Below, one piece after another: positions 41,764 to 51,229 of a DNA stretch of 64,000 nt. Position 1 is the stretch's first letter. Every line of letters starts with the position of its first letter. The translations under genes and the position numbers were made by a program. The notes beneath the pieces were generated by a model. It saw only the letters and a program-made list of their open reading frames with translations. It was not told where the DNA came from and ran no database searches. Source of the stretch: Streptomyces candidus (GTDB lineage Bacteria; Actinomycetota; Actinomycetes; Streptomycetales; Streptomycetaceae); NCBI RefSeq assembly GCF_014207445.1, contig NZ_JACHEM010000016.1:79380-143379 (forward strand), read 5' to 3'.

Positions 41764-43239
41764 ATGTCCAGCACCGCAACTCCCCCTCCCGCCGCAGACG
41801 TTCACCCGGCCGCCCCGTCCGGGTCCCCCACCCGCGATGCCCCACCGCAACGCCTCACCCCCCGACTCAAACTCGTCCTCGCCGTCCTGCTCGTCGCCCA
41901 GTTCATGCTCGCCGTCGACTTCTCGATCCTGAACGTCGCTCTGCCCGCCATCGGCGACGGCCTCGGCTTCTCCCTGTCCGGCCTCCAGTGGATCGCCACC
42001 TCCTTCGCGCTCAGCGCCGCGGGCTTCACCCTCTTCTTCGGCCGCATCGGCGACCTGATCGGCCGCAGGCGGATCTTCCTCGCCGGCCTGGCACTCCTCG
42101 GCCTGTCCTCCCTGGTCGGCGGTCTCGCCACCAGCCCGGAAGTACTGCTGACCGCCCGCGTCGCCCAGGGCCTGGCCACCGCCGCCGCCACCCCGGCCGG
42201 GCTGGCCCTGCTCACCACGGCGTTCCCCGAAGGCCCACTCCGGCAGAAGGCCCTCGGTCTCAACGGGGCACTGATGTCCGCGGGGTTCACCGCGGGCGCG
42301 GTCCTCGGCGGGATGCTCACCGACCTGCTCTCCTGGCGCTGGGCGTTCTTCGTCAACGTGCCCGTCGCCCTCGCCGTCCTGTTCGTCGCCCCCGCCGTCA
42401 TCAAGGAGTCCCGTCCGGCCGGACGGCCCCGCCTGGACCTGCCCGGCGCGCTCTTGGTCACCCTCGGCCTGCTGAGCATCGTGTACGGCCTCACCCAGGC
42501 CGGGGAGCACGGCTGGACCCACCCCGTCGCACTCGCCGCCCTGCCGGCCGGCGCCGCACTCCTCTTCGTCTTCCACCTCGTCGAGCGCAGGGCCGCCCAG
42601 CCCCTCGTACCGCTGCACGTCCTCAGGAAGCGCACCGTCGCCTGGGGCAACGTGCTGGGCCTGATCGCGTTCGTCACCGAGACGTCCCTCGTCTACCTGC
42701 TCACCCTCTACCTGCAGAAGACCCTCGGCTTCTCCGCCCTCACCGCCGGGATCTCCTTCGTCGTCCTGGGGCTGGGCACGGTCGTCGGCGGCGTCCTCGC
42801 GTCCCGCGTCATCGCCCGCACCTCCACCCGGACCGCACTCGTCGGCGGCGGCCTCCTGCAGGCGGGCTTCACCGCCGTCCTGCTCCTCCTGGGCCCGACG
42901 ACCGCTTCCATGGCCCTGCTGCTGCCCGCCACGTTCCTCGGCGGCATCGGCAACATGCTCGTCATCGTCGGCTTCATGGTCACCGCCACCACCGGCCTCC
43001 CCGACCACGAGCAGGGCCTCGCCACCGGCCTGGCCACCATGTCCCAGCAGGTCGGCATCACCCTGGGCACCCCGATCATGTCCGCGGTCGTCGCCGCCTC
43101 CACGGCGGGCGTCGCCACCGCCGGCGCGATCCACCACGGCGTCACCGTCGCCATCGCCGTGAACGCCGCCCTGGTCCTCCTCGGAGTGCTGGTCGCCGCG
43201 GTGTTCCTCCGTACCGACAAGTCCGCGGGGCGGGCTTGA
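41764..43239 (+). CDS. DHA2-family MFS efflux transporter (14 helices)
   Basis: A 491-residue drug:H+ antiporter. Motif sequence VDFSILNVALPAIGDGLGFSLSGLQWIATSFALSAAGFTLFFGRIGDLIGRRRIF covers helix 1, motif A and neighbours; motif C is in GLALLTTAFPEGPLRQKALGLNGALMSAGFTAGAVLGGMLTDLLSWRWAFFVNVP. About 14 membrane spans. It exports small molecules, probably under the divergent TetR. GAAAGGACC precedes ATG 41764. Bases 41990-42055 recur inverted inside the GNAT pseudogene. Confidence 0.93.
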   Translation: MSSTATPPPAADVHPAAPSGSPTRDAPPQRLTPRLKLVLAVLLVAQFMLAVDFSILNVALPAIGDGLGFSLSGLQWIATSFALSAAGFTLFFGRIGDLIGRRRIFLAGLALLGLSSLVGGLATSPEVLLTARVAQGLATAAATPAGLALLTTAFPEGPLRQKALGLNGALMSAGFTAGAVLGGMLTDLLSWRWAFFVNVPVALAVLFVAPAVIKESRPAGRPRLDLPGALLVTLGLLSIVYGLTQAGEHGWTHPVALAALPAGAALLFVFHLVERRAAQPLVPLHVLRKRTVAWGNVLGLIAFVTETSLVYLLTLYLQKTLGFSALTAGISFVVLGLGTVVGGVLASRVIARTSTRTALVGGGLLQAGFTAVLLLLGPTTASMALLLPATFLGGIGNMLVIVGFMVTATTGLPDHEQGLATGLATMSQQVGITLGTPIMSAVVAASTAGVATAGAIHHGVTVAIAVNAALVLLGVLVAAVFLRTDKSAGRA

Positions 43240-43439
43240 CGGCCGCCTGCACGACGGGGCGCGGACCTGGTCCCCCAAGGGTCCGGACCCTCCGCGTGCC
43301 CCGTCCGCACGAGCGGATCGCCCGCCCCGGCCGGCCGCCGCCCCGGGCGGACGACATGGGGCGCGGTTCCCGGCGGTAAGGTCGGGTCGGCATCGCACCG
43401 GCACGACATCGGACCAGCACGGACCCAGGGGGGTGGCGC

Positions 43440-44471
43440 GTGAAGCGGCGGCCGACCATGACGGACATCGCCCAGCGCGCCGGAGTCTCCAAGGTGGCGG
43501 TGTCGTACGCGCTCAACGACCAGCCCGGGGTCTCGCCGGCCACCCGTGCCGCGATCAAGTCCATCGCCGAGGAGCTGGGCTGGCGCCCCAACAGCGCAGC
43601 CCGCGCCCTGACCGGGGGCCGGGCGCAGACGGTCGGACTGACACTGCGAAGGCCCCCGCGGACCCTCGGGGTGGAGCCGTTCTTCATGGAGTTCATCAGC
43701 GGTGTCGAGAGCGTGCTCTCCGCGCGGTCGTACGCCCTGATGCTTCAGATGGTCGACTCCCAGGACAAGGAGATCGAGGTGTGCCGCCGCTGGTGGGGCG
43801 AACGGCGGGTCGACGGAGTCCTGTTGACCGACCTCAGGGCCGACGACGACGCGCGCGTGCCCGCGATCGCGGCCCTCGGGCTGCCCGCCGTGGCCATCGG
43901 ACCGCCCGACGTGTCCGGTCCGCTGCCCGCCGTCTGGTCGTACGACGGAGAGAGCGTCCACGAGATCGTCCGTTACCTCGCCGTGCTCGGCCACCGCCGG
44001 ATCGCCCGGGTGGCGGGGGCCGCGGAACTGGCCCACACCCGGGTCCGCGACGCCGCACTGACCGCCGCCTGCGCGGAGGCCGGCATTCCCGAGGCCACCG
44101 TGATCCACACCGACTACACCGGTGACCAGGGCGCCCGCGCCACCCGCGCCCTGCTGATCGCCGCCGAACGGCCGACGGCGATTGTCTTCGACAACGACAT
44201 CATGGCGGTCGCCGCGCTGTCCGTCGCCCAGGAGCTGGGACTCTCCATCCCCGCCGACCTGTCGGTCGTCGCCTGGGACGAGTCGGCGCTCACCCAGGTC
44301 GTACGCCCGATGCTGTCGGCGGTGACGCGGGACATTCCGGCGTACGGAGCGCGCGCCGCACAGGCACTGCTCGCGGTGATCGAGGGCGAGGAGGTCGCGG
44401 ACATCCGCGACGGGTACGCCCGGTTCGTGCCCCGGGGGAGCACGTGCCCGCCGCCGGACGCGGCGCCCTGA
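43440..44471 (+). CDS. LacI-family regulator of mannan/mannoside genes (1)
   Basis: A 343-residue LacI regulator. The HTH and hinge occupy 5-60 (TMTDIAQRAGVSKVAVSYALNDQPGVSPATRAAIKSIAEELGWRPNSAARALTGG), followed by a periplasmic-binding-like sugar domain (PFFMEFISGVESVLSARSYALMLQMVD ... DQGARATRALLIAAERPTAIVFDNDIMAVAALSVAQELGLSIPADLSVVAWDES). It meets the importer operon end to end and is paralogous to the LacI gene at 51230, with nearly the same recognition helix. GTG 43440 is the start. It probably responds to manno-oligosaccharides or mannose. Confidence 0.92.
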   Translation: MKRRPTMTDIAQRAGVSKVAVSYALNDQPGVSPATRAAIKSIAEELGWRPNSAARALTGGRAQTVGLTLRRPPRTLGVEPFFMEFISGVESVLSARSYALMLQMVDSQDKEIEVCRRWWGERRVDGVLLTDLRADDDARVPAIAALGLPAVAIGPPDVSGPLPAVWSYDGESVHEIVRYLAVLGHRRIARVAGAAELAHTRVRDAALTAACAEAGIPEATVIHTDYTGDQGARATRALLIAAERPTAIVFDNDIMAVAALSVAQELGLSIPADLSVVAWDESALTQVVRPMLSAVTRDIPAYGARAAQALLAVIEGEEVADIRDGYARFVPRGSTCPPPDAAP

Positions 44472-44499
44472 GCCGTACGCACTCCGCCGCCCGGCGGGC

Positions 44500-45528
44500 C
44501 TACTTGGTCGCCCCCTGGGCGAACCCGTTGTAGATCCAGCGCTGCAGCAGCAGGAAGATGATCAGAGTCGGCACGATGACGAGGATCGCGCCCGCCGAGA
44601 TCGCCTCCCAGTGCGCGCCGAAGGGCCCCTTGAAGCGGAACAACGCGGTGGAGATGGTGCCCAGTTCCTCGCTGTGCAGGTAGAGGAACGGGATGTAGAA
44701 GTCGTTGTACGTCGTGATGCCCTTGATGATCACGACCGTGGCGATCGCGGGCTTCAGCAGCGGGAAGATGATCTTCCGGTAGATCGTGAACGCGTTCGCT
44801 CCGTCGAGGCGGGCCGCCTCGTCCAGCGAGGTGGGGATCGAGCGGATGAACTGGAGGAAGATGTAGACGGAGACGATGTCGGTACCCATGTAGAGCAGGA
44901 TCGGCGCCCACCGCGTGTCCACCAGGCCGAAACCGTTGATGACCTGGAAGGTCGCCACCTGGGTGGTGACGCCGGGGACCAGGGTCGCGACGAGGAAGAG
45001 GACCATCACGAGCCGCTTGCCCCGGAAGTCGAAGCGGTCGACGGCGTAGGCGGTCATCGAGCCGATGAGCACCGTGCCGCCGATGGCGAAGAAGAGGATG
45101 AACGCCGTGTTCCCGAAGGCCACGAGCATCTTGCCCCGGGTGAACGCCGTGACGTAGTTGGACAGGTTCAGCCAGTTCCCCGGGAGCGACAGCGCGCTCC
45201 CGCCGCTCACCTCCTGCGAGGTCTTGAGCGACGTGAGGAACACGACGGCCAGGGGCAGCAGGACCACCAGCGTCGCGAGCACCAGCGAGAGGTACGTCAG
45301 CGCGGTCCCCGTCGCAGGGACGCGCCGCCGGCGGACCGGCGCGGGAACGGCGGCCGCACTCCGTGCGGGGTGCGGGGCCCCGGCCGCCCGGCCCGTCGCA
45401 CGGTCCGTCCCTTCGGTCGTCCCACGGCCGGCTGTCCCAGGGCCGGGCGCCCCAGGACTGGCGGCCCCAGGGCGGGTCGTCGTAGGGCCGGTCGTCGTAG
45501 CGTCCGCGGTCCTGCGGTCCGTGGTCAT
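44500..45528 (-). CDS. Sugar ABC transporter permease, MalG-like
   Basis: A 342-residue permease of the carbohydrate-uptake-1 family. Six helices follow a Pro/Thr/Ala-rich N-terminus of about 65 residues. The EAA coupling loop is EAARLDGANAFTIYRKIIFPLLKPAIATVVI, and the typical end IFLLLQRWIYNGFAQGATK is present. It pairs with the upstream permease, with which it shares an ATGA overlap. No ATPase gene is in the operon, so a shared MsiK-type ATPase elsewhere is expected, as known in Streptomyces. Likely imports mannobiose or related sugars by context. Confidence 0.92.
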   Translation of the reverse strand: MTTDRRTADATTTGPTTTRPGAASPGAPGPGTAGRGTTEGTDRATGRAAGAPHPARSAAAVPAPVRRRRVPATGTALTYLSLVLATLVVLLPLAVVFLTSLKTSQEVSGGSALSLPGNWLNLSNYVTAFTRGKMLVAFGNTAFILFFAIGGTVLIGSMTAYAVDRFDFRGKRLVMVLFLVATLVPGVTTQVATFQVINGFGLVDTRWAPILLYMGTDIVSVYIFLQFIRSIPTSLDEAARLDGANAFTIYRKIIFPLLKPAIATVVIIKGITTYNDFYIPFLYLHSEELGTISTALFRFKGPFGAHWEAISAGAILVIVPTLIIFLLLQRWIYNGFAQGATK

Positions 45529-46562
45529 ACGAGGTCCACCTTGTCGTCGGGCACGAGCCGCCGCTGGATCCAGGTGATCAGCAGGATGATCGCGAGGAGC
45601 ACCACCGCCGCGGCCGAGGCCAGGCCGGTCTTGTTGAACTGGAAGGCGAGCTTGACGGTCTGGATCACGAAGGTCGACGTGCCGGTGGCGCCGCCGGTCA
45701 TGATGTACGGAATCTCGAACACGGACAGCGAGCCGGAGACCGCCAGGATGACGCTGAGGCTGATGACCGGCTTGATGCTCGGGGCGATGAGGTGGCGGAA
45801 CTGCTGCCACTTGCCCGCCCCGTCGAGTTCGGCGGCCTCGTACAGCTCCGCCGGTACGGACTGGATCGCGCCCAGGAACAGGACGAAGTTCAGCCCGGTG
45901 AACCGCCACATGGAGACCCCGGCGAGGGAGACGTTGGCGGAGGTGGGGTCGCCGAGCCACGCGTGGTCGCTGCCGAATCCGGCCCAGGACAGGACGGAGT
46001 CCAGCGTTCCGCCGTCTTGGAAGAAGTACAGGAAGACGAAACCGATCGCGACGCCGTTGATGAGATAGGGGAAGAAGAGGATCCCCTTGAAGAAGTTCCG
46101 GAAGCGGAGGTTGAAGCTCAGCACGGCCGCGAAGTAGAGCGCGACCGCGATCTGGACGGCCGAGGCGGCGAGGTAGTAGCCGCTGACGAAGAAGACCCGG
46201 AACAGCTCGGGGCGGGTGAAGATCTGGACGTAGTTGTCGACACCCGTGGCGTCGCGGGTGGGACTCACGCCGTCCCAGTCGGTGAAACTGTAGGAGACCA
46301 TGCTCGCCACGGGGACGTATGTGAACGTGACGAGCCGCGCCAGCGGAATCGCCAGGAACAGCCACGGCGTCAGCTGCCGGACCGGCGACCGGTGCCAGGA
46401 ACGCCCGCTCCCGGCGCCGGAGTCGGCACCTCCGGAACCACCGGAACCACCGGCGCCCCGGCGGCCTCCCCCGGGGGACATCCCGGCCCACCGCGGCTTC
46501 TCCGCCCCCGGCGACCGGCTTCCCCCGGCGCGCCCGGAGGCGGAGTGCGTTGTCTCAGTCAT
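45525..46562 (-). CDS. Sugar ABC transporter permease, MalF-like
   Basis: A 345-residue permease with a Gly/Ser-rich N-terminus (about 60 residues) and six helices (TPWLFLAIPLARLVTFTYVPVASMVSYSFTDWDG ... FRNFFKGILFFPYLINGVAIGFVFLYFF). The coupling loop reads ELYEAAELDGAGKWQQFRHLIAPSIKPVISLSVI. Middle gene of the importer operon: 336 bases after the binding-protein gene and overlapping the MalG-like gene by four bases. Confidence 0.92.
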   Translation of the reverse strand: MTETTHSASGRAGGSRSPGAEKPRWAGMSPGGGRRGAGGSGGSGGADSGAGSGRSWHRSPVRQLTPWLFLAIPLARLVTFTYVPVASMVSYSFTDWDGVSPTRDATGVDNYVQIFTRPELFRVFFVSGYYLAASAVQIAVALYFAAVLSFNLRFRNFFKGILFFPYLINGVAIGFVFLYFFQDGGTLDSVLSWAGFGSDHAWLGDPTSANVSLAGVSMWRFTGLNFVLFLGAIQSVPAELYEAAELDGAGKWQQFRHLIAPSIKPVISLSVILAVSGSLSVFEIPYIMTGGATGTSTFVIQTVKLAFQFNKTGLASAAAVVLLAIILLITWIQRRLVPDDKVDLV

Positions 46563-46898
46563 GTCGGCCTTTCGGGGTCCGGGCCCGGCTCCGGTTCGGT
46601 CCGGGACGGCGCCGGTACGGGGTCGAGGTCAGGAGGTCGGGACGGGGAACGAAGGCCTCGGAAGGACAGGTGGGGAGCGCGGTTCTGGACGGGGCGGGGA
46701 GCGGAGGCGGGGAGCGAGGGCGGGGCGGGAGGGATGCCGGGCCGATGGACGTGCCGGGCCCATGGGCGTGGCCAGCCCGTGCCGGGCCGGTGGGCGTCCC
46801 GCGTGCGGGACCCTCGACACCGCCGCGCACACGGTGGCCCTCGCGTCCGGCCGTGGGCACCCGCGCCGGATACGCCGATGCAGGCCCACGTACCTCCC
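46563..46898. other. Gap inside the importer operon with 17-bp repeats
   Basis: 336 bases between the solute-binding gene and the first permease, with no gene. It holds three 17-bp units at 46735, 46752 and 46780, TGCCGGGCCGATGGACG and variants, plus purine-rich GGGGAGCG repeats at 46670-46720. RNA hairpins formed here could lower permease expression relative to the binding protein. Confidence 0.6.
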
Positions 46899-48221
46899 TC
46901 AGGAGCCCGCCGTCCTCGCCGCCTCGTCCCACTTCTTGTTCAGGCCCGCGAAGTAGTCCTGGAGCGTGCCGCCCTCGACGCCCCGCGCCGTGTCGACCAG
47001 CTTCTGCCGGTAATCGGGCTTGTTCAGGCCGATCTCGGCGGCGTTGTCGATGTCATTGACCTGCGCCGTCTTCGCCTCGGAGCGCTCCACGAACGTGACA
47101 TCGTTGTCAACGAAGTCCTTGAGCGTGCTGGGCATGGGTGCCGCCTTCACCACCGGCACCGCGCCCTCCTTCTCGGAGTAGCCGGACTTCTCCGAGAACC
47201 AGTCGACCCAGGCGCGGGCAGCCGCCTTGTTCTCGGAGTGGGCACTGACCGCCTGCTGGTAGTCGGACGTCACGGTCGCGCAGAACTTCCCGCCCCGCTG
47301 CACCGGGAAGGGCATGAAGCCGATGTCGGCGGGCGAACCGCCGGCCTCCTTCGCCGCGTTCTGCATCTGGGTGACGGCCCACGAGCCAAGCATCATCGAG
47401 GCGATCTCACCTTTGGCGAGGCGGGACTTGGACGCCTCCCAGTTGGTGGTGGTCGGGTCCTTCTCCACGAGGCCCTGCTTCACGGTGTCGTGCAGGAGGG
47501 TGTCGACGGTGTGCAGTTCGCCGCCCTCCTTCCACGGGGAGACCGCCCCGGCGAGGTTGTCGGCGGCCTTCGCGTCGCAGGTCACCGAACCGACGTTGGA
47601 CGTCCACTGGACCAGCGGCCAGCCGTCCTTGAAGTTGGTGTAGTACGGGATCGCACCGGTCTTCGCCTTGACGGCCCTCAGTGCGGCGAGGAACTCCTGG
47701 GGCGTCTTCGGCCACCCGGTGAGGCCCGCCTTCTTCCAGACGGCCTTGTTGTAGACGAAGCCGTTGGCCGTGCCGAACTGGGCTGTGCCGTAGACCTTTC
47801 CGCCGACATCGGTCTTGTCGCTGAAGCGGTACTTCTTCGACAGCTCGGCGGTCGGGCCGAAGGGGGCGAAGAACTTCGGGTAGTCGTTCTTGGCGACCAC
47901 GGCGGGAATCATGAGGACGTCGCCGTACTGATCGGTGTTCATCCGGATCTTCACCTCTCCCTCGTAGTCGGTGATGCCCTCGAACGTCACCTTCACCTTG
48001 GGGTAGAGCTTGTTGAACTCCTTCGCGTACGCCTCCATGTCCCCGTTCTGCACGAGGTCGGTGCGCGGCGTGAGGACCTTGATCCCGCCCGTCACCGAAC
48101 CGGGGTCGGAGGGCGCGGCGGCCGTCTCGCCGGTGGCACCGCCCCCTCCGCCGCATGCCGCCACGGTCAGCATCACGGCGCTCGCAAGCGTGCCCGTGCG
48201 GGCCCTCGACTTCTTCCCCAT
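46899..48221 (-). CDS. Sugar ABC transporter solute-binding lipoprotein
   Basis: A 440-residue extracellular binding protein (family 1). Residues 1-23 are a lipoprotein signal with lipobox VAAC (Cys23) and a Gly-rich linker after it. The body has GGIKVLTPRTDLVQNGDMEAYAKEFNKLYPKVKVTFEGITDYEGEVKIRM, YGTAQFGTANGFVYNKAVWKKAGLTGWPKTPQEFLAAL and many Trp/Tyr residues for stacking sugars. AAGGAG precedes the ATG. It is divergent from beta-mannosidase, which suggests manno-oligosaccharides as ligand. Confidence 0.93.
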   Translation of the reverse strand: MGKKSRARTGTLASAVMLTVAACGGGGGATGETAAAPSDPGSVTGGIKVLTPRTDLVQNGDMEAYAKEFNKLYPKVKVTFEGITDYEGEVKIRMNTDQYGDVLMIPAVVAKNDYPKFFAPFGPTAELSKKYRFSDKTDVGGKVYGTAQFGTANGFVYNKAVWKKAGLTGWPKTPQEFLAALRAVKAKTGAIPYYTNFKDGWPLVQWTSNVGSVTCDAKAADNLAGAVSPWKEGGELHTVDTLLHDTVKQGLVEKDPTTTNWEASKSRLAKGEIASMMLGSWAVTQMQNAAKEAGGSPADIGFMPFPVQRGGKFCATVTSDYQQAVSAHSENKAAARAWVDWFSEKSGYSEKEGAVPVVKAAPMPSTLKDFVDNDVTFVERSEAKTAQVNDIDNAAEIGLNKPDYRQKLVDTARGVEGGTLQDYFAGLNKKWDEAARTAGS

Positions 48222-48523
48222 TGCCCGACTCCTTCAGGGTTGCGGCTCCGGTCCACTGGCTCTGCTGGTGCTGCCGGTGGGTTGTCGGCACTATGGCAGC
48301 CACAAGTGAACCGGTAAAGTAAAAGATTCGTCCGCGATACACAATCGTTACCGGGCAGTCCCCAAAACCCCCTCCACAGAGGGAAGTTCGCGACATTGTC
48401 ACTTCCTCGGACAACTGAAACGTCACTTCACCGGTTCATGGACAGACCGGTGATCAGCCAGCTAGCCTGCCGCTCCACACGCACCGTCCCCGCCTTCCGG
48501 CCGGCGAAGAGGAGCCGCACACC
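48222..48523. promoter_or_regulatory. Divergent control region of importer and beta-mannosidase
   Basis: A 302-bp divergent promoter gap. Two LacI-type sites with an AACCGG core, TGAACCGGTAAA (48307-48318) and its inverted partner TTCACCGGTTCA (48427-48438), are 120 bp apart, near the expected promoters of each operon. A third half-site ACCGGTGATC follows. The spacing would allow DNA looping. The regulator is probably one of the two LacI proteins of this locus. Confidence 0.6.
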
Positions 48524-51226
48524 ATGAAGGACGTCATACAGCTGACCGAGGGCTGGAGCCTGCGCCACGAGGACGCGCTGCTCCCGGCCCGCGTCCCCGG
48601 CTGCGTCCACGCCGACCTGCTCGACGCCGGGGTGATCCCCGACCCGTTCATCGGCCGGAACGAGCACAAGACCGCCTGGGTGGGCCGCCAGGAGTGGTCC
48701 TACGAAACGGCGTTGACGCACGGCACGGGGCCGGCGCACACCGCAGCGTTGGCATACGACACGGGGCCGGCGCAGGTCACCGAGTTGGCGTACGACGCGG
48801 AGTCGGCGTACAGCAGCACATCGGACATCCCGCAGACGGCCCCGCATCAGCCCAGGGCCTGCGCGCCCACAAACCACGAGACCTCCGGCCACGGCAGCAC
48901 GCTGCACGAGCGGGTCGGCCGCAAGCCCACCGCCGACGGGCACACCGCCGGCGAGCCCGCCGTCCACGAGCGCACCGACCTCGTCTTCGACGGCCTGGAC
49001 ACCGCCGCCGAGATCCTGCTCGGCGGCGAAAGCCTCGGCACCACCCGCAACATGCACCGCATCCATCGCTTCGACATCACCGGCCGTACGGGGCGGCTGG
49101 AGGTCCGCTTCGGTTCGGCGTACGAGGAGGCCGACCGTGTGCGCGCGCTGACCGGTGAGCGGCCGAACGTCTACCCGGAACCGTTCCAGTACATCCGGAA
49201 GATGGCCTGCTCCTTCGGCTGGGACTGGGGACCGACCGTCGTGACGGCGGGCATGTGGCGGCCCGTACGGCTGGAGCGCTGGTCCACGGCGCGGCTCGCC
49301 GAGGTGCGCCCGCTGGTCACCGTCGCGGACGACGGGACCGGTGCGGTGGAGGTGCGGCTGCGGGTCGAGCGCACCGAGCACGGCACGGGCCGCTCGCTGA
49401 CCTGCCGGGCCTCGGTCCGCGGGGGCAAGGACAGCGGGGCGGCAACCGGCACCCACTGCGACGTCACCTTCGACGGCGACGAGGCCGTACTGCGCCTGGA
49501 GGTCCCCGAGGCCGGGCTCTGGTGGCCGCGCGGGTACGGCGAACAGCCGCTGTACGACCTCGACCTCCACCTGTCGAGCGACGCGGGCGTCCCCCTGGAT
49601 CGCTGGCACCGCCGCATCGGCTTCCGTACCGTCGGGATCGACCGCTCCCCCGACGCCCACGGCACCGGGTTCACGTTCGTCGTCAACGGGGTGCGGATCT
49701 TCGCCCGTGGCGTGAACTGGATACCCGACGACGTCCTGCCCTCCCGCGTGACCCCCGAGCGGTACCGCACCCGGCTCACCCAGGCCGCCGAGGCCAACGT
49801 CGACCTGGTACGCGTCTGGGGCGGCGGCATCTACGAGGACGACGCGTTCTACGAGATCTGCGACGAGCTGGGCCTGATGGTCTGGCAGGACTTCCTCTTC
49901 GCCTGCGCCGCGTACCCCGAGGAACAGCCCTTGCGCGGCGAGGTCGAGGCCGAGGCACGCGACAACGTTGTCCGGCTCATGCCGCACCCGAGCCTGGTGC
50001 TGTGGAACGGCAACAACGAGAACCTGTGGGGCTTCCGCGACTGGAACTGGGAGCAGCCACTGGCCGGTGACTCCTGGGGGGAGGGGTACTACCTCGGACT
50101 GCTCCCCCGGATCGTCGCCGAGCTCGACCCGACCCGCCCGTACGCGGCGGGCAGCCCGTGGTCCGGTTCCTGGGACCACCACCCCAACGATCCCCGGCAC
50201 GGCACGTACCACTCCTGGGAGGTGTGGAACCGTCAGGACTACGCCGAGTACCGGGCCAACACCCCTCGTTTCGTTGCCGAGTTCGGCTGGCAGGCACCGC
50301 CCGCGCTCGCCACTCTCCGCCGCGCCCTGCCCGGTGAGGACCTCGCCCCCGGCTCCCCCGGGATGCTGCACCACCAAAAGGCCGAGGACGGCAACGGCAA
50401 GCTCAACCGGGGCATCGAACGCCACTTCCGCCCTCCCGTGTTCCCGGGCGGCGACTTCGACCGCTGGCACTACCTCGCCCAGGTCGTCCAGGCCCGTGCC
50501 GTGTCCGCGGGCATCGCGCACTGGAGGGCGGGCTGGCCGCTGTGCGCGGGCACCGTGGTCTGGCAGCTCAACGACTGCTGGCCGGTGAGTTCCTGGTCCG
50601 CGATCGACGGCGACGGCCGGCTCAAACCGCTCCACCACGAGCTGCGCCGGGTGTACGCGGACCGGCTGCTGACGCTCCTGCCCCACGGTGCGGACGACGA
50701 GGGCCCGGTGGTGGTCGTCGACAACCAGTCCGCCGCCCCGTGGCACGCCTCGGTCACCCTGCGCCTCCTCTCCGCCGACGGTACGGTCCTGCGGCGGGCC
50801 GTCCTCGACGTGGCGGCCGGTCCCCGGTCGGTCGTACGGACACCCGTACCGGCGCCACTGCGGCCCGCGACGGGTTCCGTCAAGGAGTTCCTGGTGGCCG
50901 ACGCGGACGGTCTCCGGGACGTGCAACTCCCGGTCGCGGAAAAGGATTTCGCTTACCAGCCGGCCCGCTACGACGTGCACGTCCAGCCCGTTCCGGGCCG
51001 GGCCGACGCGCTGGAAGTCCTGGTCACCGCCGGGTCCGTCCTACGCGATCTCCTCCTCCAGCCCGACCGGCTCGGCACCGCCGCCCGCGCGGACCAGGGC
51101 CTGCTGACGCTGCTGCCCGGCGAGCAAGCCCGGATCAGGGTGTCCGGCCTGACCGAGGACGAGGCCGTGACCACGGCCGACGAGAGCGCGGTACGCGCTG
51201 CCCTGTTCACCGTGAACGCGGTCTGA
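48524..51226 (+). CDS. Beta-mannosidase, GH2 family
   Basis: A 900-residue cytoplasmic enzyme cleaving non-reducing mannose from imported mannobiose and oligosaccharides. GH2 domains in order: sugar-binding sandwich (1-270, including MACSFGWDWGPTVVTAGMWRPV), Ig-like domain, TIM barrel (about 385-690) with acid/base Glu499 in WNGNNENLWG and nucleophile Glu586 in FVAEFGWQAP, then C-terminal beta domains. It is unusual in having about 85 extra residues (64-148) inside the first domain; the first 36 are three tandem 12-residue repeats. GAGGAG precedes ATG 48524. It shares a divergent control region with the importer and has a LacI gene three bases downstream. Confidence 0.93.
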   Translation: MKDVIQLTEGWSLRHEDALLPARVPGCVHADLLDAGVIPDPFIGRNEHKTAWVGRQEWSYETALTHGTGPAHTAALAYDTGPAQVTELAYDAESAYSSTSDIPQTAPHQPRACAPTNHETSGHGSTLHERVGRKPTADGHTAGEPAVHERTDLVFDGLDTAAEILLGGESLGTTRNMHRIHRFDITGRTGRLEVRFGSAYEEADRVRALTGERPNVYPEPFQYIRKMACSFGWDWGPTVVTAGMWRPVRLERWSTARLAEVRPLVTVADDGTGAVEVRLRVERTEHGTGRSLTCRASVRGGKDSGAATGTHCDVTFDGDEAVLRLEVPEAGLWWPRGYGEQPLYDLDLHLSSDAGVPLDRWHRRIGFRTVGIDRSPDAHGTGFTFVVNGVRIFARGVNWIPDDVLPSRVTPERYRTRLTQAAEANVDLVRVWGGGIYEDDAFYEICDELGLMVWQDFLFACAAYPEEQPLRGEVEAEARDNVVRLMPHPSLVLWNGNNENLWGFRDWNWEQPLAGDSWGEGYYLGLLPRIVAELDPTRPYAAGSPWSGSWDHHPNDPRHGTYHSWEVWNRQDYAEYRANTPRFVAEFGWQAPPALATLRRALPGEDLAPGSPGMLHHQKAEDGNGKLNRGIERHFRPPVFPGGDFDRWHYLAQVVQARAVSAGIAHWRAGWPLCAGTVVWQLNDCWPVSSWSAIDGDGRLKPLHHELRRVYADRLLTLLPHGADDEGPVVVVDNQSAAPWHASVTLRLLSADGTVLRRAVLDVAAGPRSVVRTPVPAPLRPATGSVKEFLVADADGLRDVQLPVAEKDFAYQPARYDVHVQPVPGRADALEVLVTAGSVLRDLLLQPDRLGTAARADQGLLTLLPGEQARIRVSGLTEDEAVTTADESAVRAALFTVNAV
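48713..48820. repeat. Three imperfect 36-bp tandem repeats inside the beta-mannosidase gene
   Basis: Units at 48713, 48749 and 48785 encode LTHGTGPAHTAA, LAYDTGPAQVTE and LAYDAESAYSST, keeping frame. They lie in the N-terminal sandwich domain. Confidence 0.85.
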
Positions 51227-51229
51227 CGA

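Noticed and set aside
41737..43404. 555-codon minus-strand frame over the DHA2 pump
   Set aside because: Gly/Glu/Gln-rich antisense shadow; the pump on the plus strand has full family motifs.
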